Shown piece after piece: positions 40,596 to 52,105 of a DNA stretch of 64,000 nucleotides (position 1 is the first letter of the stretch; each line of letters begins with the position of its first letter). This stretch comes from Betaproteobacteria bacterium (GTDB lineage Bacteria; Pseudomonadota; Gammaproteobacteria; Burkholderiales; Rhodocyclaceae), in contig JADJXY010000002.1 of assembly GCA_016720065.1 (NCBI GenBank), forward strand, positions 2,245,001 through 2,309,000. The letters are read 5' to 3'. Under the pieces are notes generated by a model. The model was not told the origin of the DNA. It searched no databases and was given only the letters and a program-made list of their open reading frames with translations. The position numbers and the translations under genes were made by a program.

Positions 40596-40818
40596 TCCGC
40601 CCACCGCCCCCCCAAGCGGATAGTCAGTCAAACAGGTTCAGCCATGTTCGCCACGCCGCCCATCCCCACGCGCTGCTTCGCCCGTCCTCGCCACGGCTTC
40701 GGCGATGGCTGCGGATCGCGTCGTGCGATCGTGGCGCGAATGCACTCGGCATCGACGAAACCTGTTTGACTGAGGACTATGGCTTGCGGGGGATCTACGC
40801 CCCGAAACCCACGAACCG

Positions 40819-41562
40819 ATGCAGATCGAATCCCTCCTTCTGACCACCGTCCGGGTGCAGACGCTCCAGGGCGGCTGGTACCTGACCAATGCCAGCGGCT
40901 TCCTCTTCCAAAGGGGATCGCGCCTCTTTCTGATCACCTGTCGCCACGTGGTCTGCGACCCGCCCAGCGAACACCATCCCGACAGCCTGGCCATCGAGTT
41001 GCATGTCGGCGGCGAACACCTGTCCCAATCGGTGCGCCTCGCCATCCCCTTGTTCGAAAACGGCCTGAGCCTGTGGCGCACCTGTGCCGATGCCGCCGGC
41101 GACGTGGACGTCGCGGCCATCGAAATCCCCCCCCAGCTGCTGCCCCGGGACGTGGTGTACCGGGCGTTTTCGCCCGAACACCTGCCCCCCCGGCTGGAGT
41201 CCATCGAGGCGGGGCAGTCGATCCTGGTGGTGGGCTACCCCCTCGGGTTTCAGGACACCCTGCATCACCTCCCCGTCGTGCGTCAGGCGGCCATCGCCTC
41301 GTCCTTCGGGCTGCGCTTTCAGGGGCAAGGCTATTTCCTGACCGACGCGCGCACCCACCGCGGCACCAGCGGCGCCCCCGTGGTTCTGCGCCGCCCCGAC
41401 GATCGCGGTGGCGGCGCCGGACTGCCCTGGCTGCTCCTCGGCGTCCATTCGGCCCGCCTCGACGTGGGCACCCGGGATCTGGTCCTCGACGAGGCCCTGG
41501 GGCTCAACTGCGCCTGGTATTCGGATGTACTGATGGCCCTGACGGCAGATCGCCCGGCGTAA
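40819..41562 (+). CDS. Trypsin-like serine protease domain protein
   Basis: A 247-residue protein with a chymotrypsin-fold catalytic triad in order: His in LFLITCRHVVCDP (about residue 43), Asp in DVDVAAIEIP (about 97) and Ser in THRGTSGAPVV (about 184). No signal peptide is evident, so it is probably cytoplasmic. Neighbours give no hint of its substrate. Preceded by about 220 bases without a recognisable gene. Confidence 0.8.
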   Translation: MQIESLLLTTVRVQTLQGGWYLTNASGFLFQRGSRLFLITCRHVVCDPPSEHHPDSLAIELHVGGEHLSQSVRLAIPLFENGLSLWRTCADAAGDVDVAAIEIPPQLLPRDVVYRAFSPEHLPPRLESIEAGQSILVVGYPLGFQDTLHHLPVVRQAAIASSFGLRFQGQGYFLTDARTHRGTSGAPVVLRRPDDRGGGAGLPWLLLGVHSARLDVGTRDLVLDEALGLNCAWYSDVLMALTADRPA

Positions 41563-41702
41563 ACCCCGAGCCCTGCGGGACGGGTGTGGGAGGGGCCGCA
41601 TCCACGCCACGCCCCCGCCGCCGACGTGACGGCGTGGACGGAGAGGCCGTCGCGCTGTGCCCGAGGGGAGCCGAGATTCCCCGCCGGCAAACCCGATCAG
41701 AG

Positions 41703-41855
41703 CCTGCGAAATTTTCGGGCGCGCCCGAGCGGCGTGCCCAGGTGGGCACGATCAAGGCGCAAAGCACAGCCATAGCTCGGGCTATGGCGAGCATGGGCAA
41801 CGCCGAGCGGGCGCAGTTGGGCATGACGAGCGGGGGTGAACGGAATTTTCACAGG
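41703..41855 (+). repeat. 153-bp dispersed repeat with inverted ends, copy 2
   Basis: Begins CCTGCGAAATTTTCGGGCGC and ends GGAATTTTCACAGG; same length as, and about 95 percent identical to, the reverse complement of 20362-20514. It contains the same interior hairpins. It lies in the 296-base gap after the protease gene; the small minus-strand gene ends 4 bases beyond it. The rest of that gap shows nothing recognisable. Confidence 0.8.
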
Positions 41856-41858
41856 CGC

Positions 41859-42104
41859 TCAGGGGCCGTCGCGGGACGAGTGGCCTTCCAGCTTCCTGAT
41901 TTCCGCCACCAGGGCGACCTCCTGCCCGGCGGTAATGATCGGCTGGCCGGGGTGGCGAACGCTGCTCACCCGGCCCGCGCTCACCCCGGCGCCGTGCAGG
42001 GCCTGGGCCAGGGCCCGGAGATCCGGGCGCTCCAGGCGCTGTCCGTCGCTCAAGGTGGCAAGATAGCGGTCCCGCGCGCCGGCGACACCTGCCGAAATAA
42101 CCAT
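41859..42104 (-). CDS. Hypothetical protein, 81 aa
   Basis: The start at 42104 has a strong GGGGGAG 5 bases upstream; the longer upstream frame looks non-coding. The sequence (DRYLATLSDGQRLERPDLRA, LAQALHGAGVSAGRVSSVRH, ITAGQEVALVAEIRKLE) suggests a small helix-containing domain that might resemble a DNA-binding fold, but I do not recognise it. Its 3' end abuts the 153-bp repeat. Confidence 0.5.
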   Translation of the reverse strand: MVISAGVAGARDRYLATLSDGQRLERPDLRALAQALHGAGVSAGRVSSVRHPGQPIITAGQEVALVAEIRKLEGHSSRDGP

Positions 42105-42405
42105 GACGCTCCCCCTTTTTCGGATTGGAGCCTGCAATTCATGGGATATCCCCAGCCCCGCGCACCAGTCGCCGATCGCGCCTGCTGCTGCGGCACGATG
42201 GCGCGCCGGACGCGCCGGGAAAGCCCCCCGACCGGGCGGACCGGCCACGCCCGCACCATCGTCCCGGGGCGACCCCGGCCGAAACCGGCTGACGACGCCC
42301 AGGAATAGGGCTCCGGGCCACACCCGGGGCTATAACCCATTGATTTATTGAGACGGCACCGGTGCCGCAGTGCCGGGCCGCGCCCGGAACTCGGAGCGCT
42401 CCCCC
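42105..42405. other. Intergenic stretch with an IHF-like site and a palindrome
   Basis: No gene is seen in these 301 bases. At 42333-42345 TAACCCATTGATT is a perfect IHF consensus on the minus strand, 15 bases shared with the site at 33843. At 42354-42367 CGGCACCGGTGCCG is a perfect 14-base palindrome that could form a hairpin beyond the phasin stop. No sigma-54 promoter was found for the small gene at 42104. Confidence 0.4.
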
Positions 42406-42855
42406 TCAAGCCTGACGGCGCGCGGCGGCCTCACCCGCCCCGCCGTTGCCCTTGCCGCCCGGGGCCGGCGCCCGGGCAAAGGCGGCGAGGATCGACGGCC
42501 AGGCATTCGGCATGGACTGGCGCCATTGGGGCGCAGGCGCCGGATTGAGCAGCACGTGCACGAATTCATCCTGGGCCTGGGCAGCAATGTCCTGCAACCC
42601 CCGGCAATAGGCGAGGGCCCGATTGACCTGGAACATCGACAGACTGTCGGTGAAGGCCTCCAGGCCGGTGGCCGAAGTCTTGCCCGCCGGGGAGCGGAGT
42701 GCGGGGGCGGCATCCGCCAGCATCTCCCGCAGGGCAGCCATGTTGAGCGCCACGAGGCGTTCCGAACTGGTGAGGTAGATGCGGGAGAGGGCGAGGAAGG
42801 ATTCGACCGTGCCGGCGGGAATGCCGGACCGGGTGTTGCTGGCGTCGTGCGTCAT
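42406..42855 (-). CDS. phaP: Phasin family protein
   Basis: A 149-residue all-helical protein with the phasin pattern: LALSRIYLTSSERLVALNMA, LEAFTDSLSMFQVNRALAYC, LQDIAAQAQDEFVHVL, then a Pro/Ala/Gly-rich tail. Phasins coat polyhydroxyalkanoate granules; phaB is in the same window. Divergent from the Crp-like/PAS gene with 226 bases between. The symbol is a family name; several phasins usually exist per genome. Confidence 0.75.
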   Translation of the reverse strand: MTHDASNTRSGIPAGTVESFLALSRIYLTSSERLVALNMAALREMLADAAPALRSPAGKTSATGLEAFTDSLSMFQVNRALAYCRGLQDIAAQAQDEFVHVLLNPAPAPQWRQSMPNAWPSILAAFARAPAPGGKGNGGAGEAAARRQA

Positions 42856-42931
42856 TATTGGGTCTCCTTTGGTGTGGTCGGCCGTCGCACCGGGGTCGTT
42901 TTGTTGCCCTGGTTTTCGGTCGAGGGCTTAC

Positions 42932-42971
42932 CATACTCCGGCGGTATGAGCGTTTTTGTACGAATCCGTAC
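42932..42971. promoter_or_regulatory. Two small inverted repeats between phasin and Crp-like/PAS genes
   Basis: CATAC-N7-GTATG (42932-42948) and GTACG-AATC-CGTAC (42958-42971) are perfect five-base inverted repeats placed 10 bases apart in the divergent promoter region. They are possible operators, perhaps for the Crp-like protein itself. Binding partner unknown. Confidence 0.35.
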
Positions 42972-43081
42972 CTAGCCCCATTGGGCTCGGCCTTACCCTG
43001 TGGGCAGGATGAACCTGTCACCGGGACGACACTCCCGGAAATCCAGACGCGGGCGGCGATGGCCACCCCGGGGACACCACC

Positions 43082-45256
43082 ATGGCTTCGACGATACCGG
43101 ACAGCCCCAGCGAAAACCGCATCCTGGCAGGCCTCGCGCCGGCCGATCTGGCGCGCCTGAGCGACGACCTGGAACCGGTCACGCTCGCGCCGGGTACCCG
43201 CCTCTACGGCCTGGGCGACGTCATCGAGCACGTCTATTTTCCGCTCTCCGGCCTGGTCTCTTTGGCGTGCGTCACCGCCGTCGGCCAGGAGGCGGAACTG
43301 GCGGTGACCGGCCGCGAAGGCCTGGTGGGCATCTGTCTGGTGCTGGGAGGCGACCGGGCCACCTACCAGGTTTCCGTCTGCGACGCCGGCGAGGCCTACC
43401 GCCTCAAGGCCGATGTCATGGCGTGGGAACTCGGCCAGGGTGGCCCGCTGCTCGGACTTTGCCTGCGCTACGCCCGCCTCCTGATGCAGCAGATGGCCCA
43501 GGCCGCCCTGTGCTGCCGCCACCATTCGCCGCAACAGCAGGTCAGCCGCTGGCTGCTCAGCCACCTCGACCGCCTGGGCGGCAGCACGATCGCGCGCACC
43601 CAGGCCGGCATTGCCGAGGCCCTGGGCCTGCGGCGGGCGGAGGTCAATGCCTGCCTGGGCCAGCTACACGCTGGCGGAATACTCCTTTCCCGCCGGGGGC
43701 GGATCACCGTCACCGACCGCGATGCCTTGGCAGCAAGGGCCTGCGACTGCTACGCCCCCCTGCGCCAGGAGGAGGATCGCCAGGCGCCCCCGCGGGCCGA
43801 ACCCCGCGCCGCCGCTGCGGCGCGCCCCGGCGGGAAGAGCCTGCGCCAGCGCGCCGAGGCCCGCTGGCAGCGCGATCGCTCTCTCCTGGCCAATCCCCCC
43901 GGTGACGCGGCACGCCTGGTCCATGAACTCCAGGTCCATCAGATCGAACTGGAAATGCACAATGAAGAATTGCAGCGGGCCCGGGACGAGGCCGAGGCCC
44001 TGCGCCGGCGCTGTGCCGATATCCATGACTTCTCGCCGGTCGGCTACTTCACGCTCGACGCCCGCGGCACCATCCTCGACCTCAATCTGGCCGGGGCCAT
44101 CCTGCTGGGCATCAAGCGCTCCGAGGCATCCCGCCGGCGCTTCGTCGCGGCGCTGGCCCCCTCGTCCCTGGCACCCTTCGAGCACTTGCTGGCCGCCGTG
44201 CTGGCCAGCGGAGCGAAGCAGGTCGGCGAATTCACCCTGCTCCCCACCCATGCCCGACCAGAAACCGTGGTCCGGGTCGAAGCCGTGGCCGACGAGACAG
44301 GGGGAGAGTGCCGCCTGGTGGCCATCGACGTCACGCCGGCGCGGCGCGCCGAAGAGGCCCTGCGTCAGCGCGAACAGTACCAGCGGGCGCTGCTGGACAA
44401 CTTTCCCTTCATGGTCTGGCTCAAGGACGAGGACAGCCGCTTTCTCGCCGTCAACACGCCGCTCGCACGCAACTTCGGCTACGCCACCGCCGACGAGCTC
44501 ATCGGCCGGACCGATTTCGACATCACCACGCGGGAGATGGCCGAGGCCTATCGCGCCGACGACCGGGCGGTTCTTCTGAGCGGCGAGCAGAAGCTGGTGG
44601 AGGAATTGATCGAGGCGGACGGCAGCCCGCACTGGTTCGAAACCTACAAATCGCCCCTGGTGATCGACGGCCGCCGCGTGGGCACCGTGGGTTTCGCCCG
44701 GGACGTGAGCCACCGCCACTTCATCCAGGCCGCCCTGGAGGATGCGGAACGCCGCCACCGTCGTTTCATCGACCAGCTCTCCCTGCCGGTGGCGGTCGTC
44801 CAGGACGGGGCGCTGCGTCACGTCAATGCCGCAGCGCTCGAACTGTTGGGCTACGCGCCGCAAGCCTGTCTCGAGCAACCCTTCCTGCCGCGCGTCCACG
44901 AAGCCGATCGCCCCCGGGTGCAGACCCTTTGCGCGCAAGCGCCGGACGGCGAAGCGGCACCCCGGCATTGCGATCTGCGCGTCGTCGCCGAAGATGGACG
45001 GTGGGTCGACTGCCGGGTCCACGTCAGTTTCGTGGACTGGGGCGGGCGACCGGCGGCCCTGGGCATCCTCGAAGACCTCACCCAAGCCCGGCGTCTGCAA
45101 GCCGAGTTGCACGCCCTGGCCGCCAGCGTCGCCCGGGCCGAGGCAAGCCCCTGCCGGGCCGAAGTCGGTGGGCGCGGCGCAGAAGAGGCCGGGGCGGCTA
45201 CGGCCGATCCCGCCGCCGCGCCCGCGGCGATTGCCACAAAACCCCGGCGGAGTTAA
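43082..45256 (+). CDS. Crp/Fnr-like regulator fused to PAS domains
   Basis: A 724-residue protein of unusual architecture. Residues 1-150 are a cyclic-nucleotide-binding-like domain (YGLGDVIEHVYFPLSGLVSL), and 150-220 a Crp-type winged helix (QQQVSRWLLSHLDRLGGSTI, TQAGIAEALGLRRAEVNACL). A helical linker follows, with LVHELQVHQIELEMHNEELQ (about 280-300), and then three PAS domains (about 315-430, 440-555, 565-675). No kinase, GGDEF or other output follows the last PAS. It may use DNA binding as output with PAS input. The linker motif is shared with the histidine kinase at 47963, two genes downstream. Followed 46 bases later by the CheB/CheR fusion. Confidence 0.75.
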   Translation: MASTIPDSPSENRILAGLAPADLARLSDDLEPVTLAPGTRLYGLGDVIEHVYFPLSGLVSLACVTAVGQEAELAVTGREGLVGICLVLGGDRATYQVSVCDAGEAYRLKADVMAWELGQGGPLLGLCLRYARLLMQQMAQAALCCRHHSPQQQVSRWLLSHLDRLGGSTIARTQAGIAEALGLRRAEVNACLGQLHAGGILLSRRGRITVTDRDALAARACDCYAPLRQEEDRQAPPRAEPRAAAAARPGGKSLRQRAEARWQRDRSLLANPPGDAARLVHELQVHQIELEMHNEELQRARDEAEALRRRCADIHDFSPVGYFTLDARGTILDLNLAGAILLGIKRSEASRRRFVAALAPSSLAPFEHLLAAVLASGAKQVGEFTLLPTHARPETVVRVEAVADETGGECRLVAIDVTPARRAEEALRQREQYQRALLDNFPFMVWLKDEDSRFLAVNTPLARNFGYATADELIGRTDFDITTREMAEAYRADDRAVLLSGEQKLVEELIEADGSPHWFETYKSPLVIDGRRVGTVGFARDVSHRHFIQAALEDAERRHRRFIDQLSLPVAVVQDGALRHVNAAALELLGYAPQACLEQPFLPRVHEADRPRVQTLCAQAPDGEAAPRHCDLRVVAEDGRWVDCRVHVSFVDWGGRPAALGILEDLTQARRLQAELHALAASVARAEASPCRAEVGGRGAEEAGAATADPAAAPAAIATKPRRS

Positions 45257-45302
45257 GGTTTCTCATGCCACATGGCAGCGATTCCGGAGGGGGAGGAAAG
45301 GC

Positions 45303-47962
45303 TTGACCCAACAACAACAGCGCCGGGGGCGCGCGCGGTCGGCCGTCCCGCCCGCCACCGCCACCACGGCGGCCAGGAAGAACGGATCACCCCCCCACCG
45401 CGGCGATCCGCCCGCCGTCGTCGGCATCGGCGCTTCGGCCGGCGGCCTCGAAGCCCTGGAACGCTTTCTCGCCCACGTACCCCCGGGGAGCGGCCTGGCT
45501 TTCGTGGTCATCCAGCACCTCGACCCCACCCACGCCGGCATCCTGCCCGAACTCCTGCAGCGGGCGACGACCATGCCGGTGATCCAGGCCCGGGACCGCC
45601 TGGCAGTGGCGCCCGACAGTGTCTATGTCATCCCCCCCAACCGGGATATGGCCATCCTGCACGGCCGCCTGCAGCTCCTCGAACCGGCAGCGCCCCGCGG
45701 GCTGCGCCTGCCCATCGACTTCTTTTTCCGCGCCCTGGCCGCCGACTGCCGCGAGCGGGCCATCGGCGTCATCCTTTCCGGCATGGGGTCCGACGGCGCC
45801 CTGGGCCTGCGGGCGATCAAGGAACAGGGCGGCTTGGTCCTGGTACAGGATCCGGCCACCGCCCGCTTCGACGGCATGCCGCGCAGCGCCATCGCCACCG
45901 GCTTGGCCGACGTGATCGGCGCAGTCGACGAACTGCCCCCGCGCATCGGCGCAATCCTGCACCCCAGCCCCCGCGCCGCCGCCGGCAGGGAGCCTTCCGG
46001 CAGGGAGCCTTCCGACAGCGAGACCGCCGCCCAGCGCAGCGCCCTGGAAAAAGCCTGCGTCCTGTTGCGGGCGCGCACCGGCAACGATTTTTCCCGCTAC
46101 AAGAAGAGCACCCTTTACCGCCGCATCGAGCGGCGCATGGCCATCCATCAACTGGCGCGGATCGGCGATTACGTCCGCACCCTGCGCGACAACCCCCAGG
46201 AAGTGGACCTTCTGTTCCGCGAATTGCTCATCGGGGTGACGAGTTTCTTCCGCGATCCGGCGGCCTGGGTCTGCCTCCAGGAAGAGGCCCTGCCCGGGCT
46301 GCTCGCCGCCAACCCCGACGGCGCTCCCCTGCGGGCCTGGGTCGCCGGGTGTTCCACCGGGGAGGAGGCCTACAGCCTGGCCATGGTTTTTCGCGAGACT
46401 GCGGAAAAACTCTGCCCGGCACGCCCACCGGGCTTGCAGATCTTCGCCACCGACCTCGACCCCGACGCCATCGCCCGCGCCCGCCAGGGCCTGTATCCGG
46501 CCAATATCGCCAGCGACGTTTCCGCCGCACGCCTCAAGCGCTTCTTCGTCGAAGACGACGGCAGCTATCGTGTGAGCAAGGAAATCCGCGAAATGGTGGT
46601 CTTCGCCCCCCAGAACGCGATCATGGACCCGCCCTTCACCCGGCTGGACATCCTCACCTGCCGCAATCTCCTCATCTACCTCGGCCCCGAGTTGCAAAAG
46701 AAGCTGCTCCCCCTCTTCCACTACAGCCTCAAGCCGGGTGGCGTCCTCATGCTGGGCAGCGCCGAATCGGTGGGGTCCTACAGCGAGCATTTCTGCCCCA
46801 TCGACGCCAAAGCCCGCCTGTTTCGGCGCAGCGCCGGCCCAATGCGGGGTGCCGAGATCGAATTTCCCACCCGCCACTTCCCCGTCAGGACCGAATCGCC
46901 CATGGACGCTCCCCCCGAAAACGCCGCCAGCGTGCAACAGATCGCCGACCAGCTCTTGCTGCAGCGCTTCGCGCCCGCCGCCGTCCTGGTCACCGCCGCC
47001 GGCGACCTGGTGTATATCAGCGGGCGCACCGGCAAATACCTGGAACCGGCCGCCGGCAAGGCCAACTGGAACATCCACGCCATGGCCCGGGAGGGCCTGC
47101 GCGACGAACTCGCCATGGCCCTGCCCAAGGCCCTGCGCAGCGGCGAAACCGTCGTCTGCCGCGGCCTGCACGTCGCCAGCGAGGGCGGCGCCTGCCGGGT
47201 GGACCTCACCGTCCAGCCGCTCGCCGATCCGGCGGCCCTGCGCGGCATGGCCATGCTGGTGTTCGCCGACGCGGCGGCGACCGCCCCGCCGCCAAAGGCC
47301 GCCGGCAAGCCGGGCAGCGCCCGCGGTCAGCGGGAAGAAGCCCTGCAACAGACCCTGGCCCAGGCCCGGGAGGAGGTGCAGACCCTGCGCGAGGAGATGC
47401 AGTCCTCCCAGGAGGAATTGAAGTCGGCCAACGAAGAGCTGCAATCGACCAACGAGGAACTGCAATCGACCAATGAGGAGCTGACCACCTCCAAGGAGGA
47501 AATGCAGTCCCTCAATGAGGAATTGCAGTCGGTCAATGTGGAGTTGCAGGCCAAGGTGGACGAGCTTTCCGCCGCCAACAACGACATGAAGAACCTGCTC
47601 AACAGCACCGACATCGCCACCATCTTTCTCGACAACGCGCTGCACGTGCGGCGCTTCACCAATCAGGCGACCCGGCTCTTCAAGCTCATCCCCGGCGACA
47701 TCGGCCGCCCCCTGGCGGACATCGTCAGCAGCCTCGACTACCCCGGACTCCTGGCCGACGCCGAGGAGGTGCTGCGCACCCTGGCCTTTGCCGACCGGGA
47801 AGCCCCCGCCGGGGGGGACCGCTGGTTCCAGGTCCGCATCATGCCCTACCGCACCCTGGAAAACGTCATCGACGGCGTGGTCATCACCTTCAACGACGTC
47901 AGCCGCGCCAAGCGCCTGGAAGGCGAGCTGCGCCAGCTGGCCGGGCGGGACGAGGAGCCTTC

Positions 47963-47966
<4 letters not shown>
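45303..47966 (+). CDS. CheB-CheR-PAS chemotaxis-like fusion protein
   Basis: An 887-residue fusion. The CheB methylesterase domain (about 38-225) has catalytic Ser in GIGASAGG, His in IQHLDPTHAG and Asp in GMGSDGALG. The CheR methyltransferase domain (about 235-500) has AGCSTGEEAYSLAM and TCRNLLIYL. A PAS-like segment and a long coiled coil of repeated (S)NEEL units (about 690-770) follow, and a final PAS (about 775-870). Such proteins modify chemoreceptors or signal through methylation. The start is TTG at 45303 after GGAGGAAAGG; no ATG or GTG is available upstream. A 15-base tandem duplication encodes GREPSGREPS. Its stop overlaps the kinase start (ATGA). Confidence 0.88.
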
Positions 47967-49765
<1,799 letters not shown>

Positions 49766-49768
49766 CCC

Positions 49769-49814
49769 CGGCGGGTCGGCGGGTCGGCGGGTCGGCGGGT
49801 CGGCGGGTCGGCGG
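49769..49814 (+). repeat. Tandem octamer repeat CGGCGGGT
   Basis: Five full copies and a partial sixth of CGGCGGGT lie immediately after the kinase stop codon. Such a run is slippage-prone. It sits between the kinase gene and the small gene at 49895. Confidence 0.85.
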
Positions 49815-49894
49815 AAATATATCGTGGCCACGTCCCCCCATGCGCCTATACTGAATTCGTACCGCGGCATTGCGGAGCCCTCCTGGAGGTCGTC

Positions 49895-50020
49895 ATGGGC
49901 AAGATCAGAAAAGGCAACAAGGAAGTCAAGAAGCAGGCCCTCCTGACTGCGAAGGAAAAGAAAACGGCCAAGCAGGTCAAGAAGCACAGCAGCGACAAGA
50001 TTCCCTTCATCGTGCATTGA
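49895..50020 (+). CDS. Small lysine-rich protein, 41 aa
   Basis: The product is MGKIRKGNKEVKKQALLTAK, EKKTAKQVKKHSSDKIPFIV, H: 15 lysines or arginines in 41 residues. It is preceded by CTGGAGG 6 bases from the ATG. The lysines and spacing look like a small nucleic-acid-binding or ribosome-associated protein, but I do not recognise a family. It is too short for usual gene callers; the good ribosome site and clean stop support it. Confidence 0.55.
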   Translation: MGKIRKGNKEVKKQALLTAKEKKTAKQVKKHSSDKIPFIVH

Positions 50021-50028
50021 GCGCCTTC

Positions 50029-50092
50029 AGTCGCCGCCAGCGGCGGCGCCCCCCACGGGGGAACAGGCAATCCCGGGGCGGGCCTCGTTTGC
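50029..50092 (-). repeat. Palindromic repeat related to the insertion in arsA
   Basis: GCCGCCAGCGGCGGC followed by CCCCCCACGGGGG and GGGGCGGGCC aligns with the reverse complement of 59303-59370 inside arsA. The remaining part of this 236-base gap is GC-rich and holds no gene I can see. Confidence 0.6.
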
Positions 50093-50256
50093 TCGCGAGT
50101 CCCCGGCCGGAAGGGTGCTCCGGCAGGCTTTCCCCAGCGCCCGGCACAGCCCGCGGTCCGCGCTGGGCGATTTCCCGAATCCACCCGGCCCCACGGCGGC
50201 GGGCTTGCCGCCAGCGCGTTCGGCGTGACCCCGTCGGACCACGGAAGGAGTCGATC

Positions 50257-50514
50257 ATGGGCAGCATTTCCTACGACATGCGCAACCTGTTTTCACAATT
50301 GGGGCAGGCCAACGACGCCGACTCGATCCGGCGCTTCATCGAATCCAAGACCCCGATGGGCGACGCTGTTCTCCTCCACGAGGCCGCCTTCTGGTCGGCG
50401 TCCCAGGCGAACTTCCTGCGCGAGGCCCTGCTCGACGACGCAGAATGGGCTTCGGTCATCGACGCCCTCAACTCGGAACTGCACGGTCCGCGGCAAACGT
50501 CCGCGCCTCGGTGA
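50257..50514 (+). CDS. DUF2789 family protein
   Basis: An 85-residue protein with the DUF2789 pattern: LFSQLGQANDADSIRRFIES, then ADAVLLHEAAFW-like LLHEAAFWSASQANFLREAL and DDAEWASVIDALNSEL. Function unknown. The start at 50257 has GAAGGAG 8 bases upstream. Convergent with fumC. Confidence 0.75.
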   Translation: MGSISYDMRNLFSQLGQANDADSIRRFIESKTPMGDAVLLHEAAFWSASQANFLREALLDDAEWASVIDALNSELHGPRQTSAPR

Positions 50515-50537
50515 GGCAGGCCTGTGTGCGGGCAGTT

Positions 50538-51935
50538 TCAGGGCGCTGCAGGACGGACCATCGCCTCGGGCTTGACCCAGCGATCGAATTCCTCGGCTGT
50601 CAGATAGCCCAGCGTCAGGGCCGCCTGGCGCAGCGTCGTCCCGTCCCCGTGGGCCTGGCGGGCGATCTCCGCAGCGCGGTCGTAGCCGATGTGGGGGACC
50701 AGGGCCGTCACCAGCATCAGCGACCGATCCACCAGTTCCGCCATGCGCTCGCGCCGGGGAACGACGCCGCGCACACAATGGGTCTCGAAACCGGCCATGG
50801 CATCGGTCAGCAGGCGCACGCTCTGCAGGAAGTTATGGGCGATCAGGGGTTTGCAGACATTCAGCTCAAAATTTCCCGCGGCGCCGCCAAAGCCGACCGC
50901 CACATCGTTGGCCATGACTTGGGCGCAGACCATGAGCAGCGCCTCGCACTGCGTCGGATTGACCTTGCCCGGCATGATGGAACTGCCGGGCTCGTTTTCC
51001 GGCAGGCTGATTTCGCCCAGGCCGGAACGGGGGCCCGAGGCCAGCCAGCGGATATCGTTGGCGATTTTCATCAACGCCACGGCCAGGGTCTTGAGGGCGC
51101 CGTGGGCGGCCACCAGACCGTCGTGGGCGGCCAGGGCGGCAAACTTGTTGGCTGCGCTGACGAAGGGCTGAGCGCCGGTACGGGCCAGTTCCGCCGCCAC
51201 CCGCGGCCCGAATTCCGGGTGGGCGTTGAGCCCCGTGCCCACGGCGGTGCCGCCGACGGCGAGGGGATAAAGGGAGGCCAGCGATGCTGCGATCCCGTCC
51301 CGGGCGTGGTCGAGTTGGGCGACGTAGCCGGAGAATTCCTGGCCCAGGGTGAGGGGCGTCGCGTCCTGCAGATGGGTGCGGCCGATCTTGACCAGGGTGG
51401 CGAAGGCGGCGGCCTGCCCGTCCAGGGTCGAACGCAGCCGGGCCAGGGAGGGCAACAGGTGGCGGGCGATGCCGTGGGCAGCGGCGACATGCATGGCCGT
51501 GGGGAAGACATCGTTGGACGATTGCCCGAGATTGACGTCGTCATTGGCGTGGACCCGCCGCTGCTCGCCGCGCTGGCCGTGCAGGAGTTCCGAGGCACGG
51601 TTGGCGAGCACCTCGTTCATGTTCATGTGAGTCTGAGTTCCCGAGCCGGTTTGCCAGACCGAGAGAGGGAATTCTGCGTCGTGCAGGCCGGCCAGGACTT
51701 CCTCGGCCGCCGCGACGATGGCGTCCGCCTTCGCATCGCCGAGGAGACCGAGATCCCGATTGACCCGGGCGCAGGCCTGCTTGACCATCGCCAGGGCGAC
51801 GATGAGTTCCTTCGGCATGCGTTCGCCGGAAATGGCGAAATGGGCCAGGGCCCGCTGGGTCTGCGCCCCCCACAACCGTTCCGCCGGCACCTCGATGGCT
51901 CCGAAGGAATCCCGCTCGATCCGCATTTCGCCCAT
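50538..51935 (-). CDS. fumC: Class II fumarate hydratase
   Basis: Interconverts fumarate and malate in the citric acid cycle; an iron-independent enzyme of 465 residues. Signature GSSIMPGKVNP is intact, along with VWQTGSGTQTHMNMNEV, SSNDVFPTA and IGRTHLQDATPLTLGQEFSG. The start at 51935 has GGGGAGG 6 bases upstream. It is a single gene here, divergent from the antiporter. An aspartase or argininosuccinate lyase call is excluded by these strings. Confidence 0.95.
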   Translation of the reverse strand: MGEMRIERDSFGAIEVPAERLWGAQTQRALAHFAISGERMPKELIVALAMVKQACARVNRDLGLLGDAKADAIVAAAEEVLAGLHDAEFPLSVWQTGSGTQTHMNMNEVLANRASELLHGQRGEQRRVHANDDVNLGQSSNDVFPTAMHVAAAHGIARHLLPSLARLRSTLDGQAAAFATLVKIGRTHLQDATPLTLGQEFSGYVAQLDHARDGIAASLASLYPLAVGGTAVGTGLNAHPEFGPRVAAELARTGAQPFVSAANKFAALAAHDGLVAAHGALKTLAVALMKIANDIRWLASGPRSGLGEISLPENEPGSSIMPGKVNPTQCEALLMVCAQVMANDVAVGFGGAAGNFELNVCKPLIAHNFLQSVRLLTDAMAGFETHCVRGVVPRRERMAELVDRSLMLVTALVPHIGYDRAAEIARQAHGDGTTLRQAALTLGYLTAEEFDRWVKPEAMVRPAAP

Positions 51936-52105
51936 GGCAACCTCCCCCGCCCCGGAACCGGGCCCGGCGCGGAACGAGGCTCGTTCCGGCACCCGCCAAG
52001 GCATAGCCTCATCATAGGCCTTCCGCAGGCAGGGAGTGGCGCCGTCGCCCGCCGGTGCGGGTCACGGCCCCTCCGGGACGCCACCGGGCGGGGGGAGGCG
52101 ACGCG

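Noticed and set aside
45387..47645. 752-codon minus-strand frame over the CheB-CheR fusion
   Set aside because: Shadow of the plus-strand gene with clear catalytic motifs.
49769..49814. CRISPR-like array
   Set aside because: The units are direct octamers without spacers; no cas gene is present in the window.
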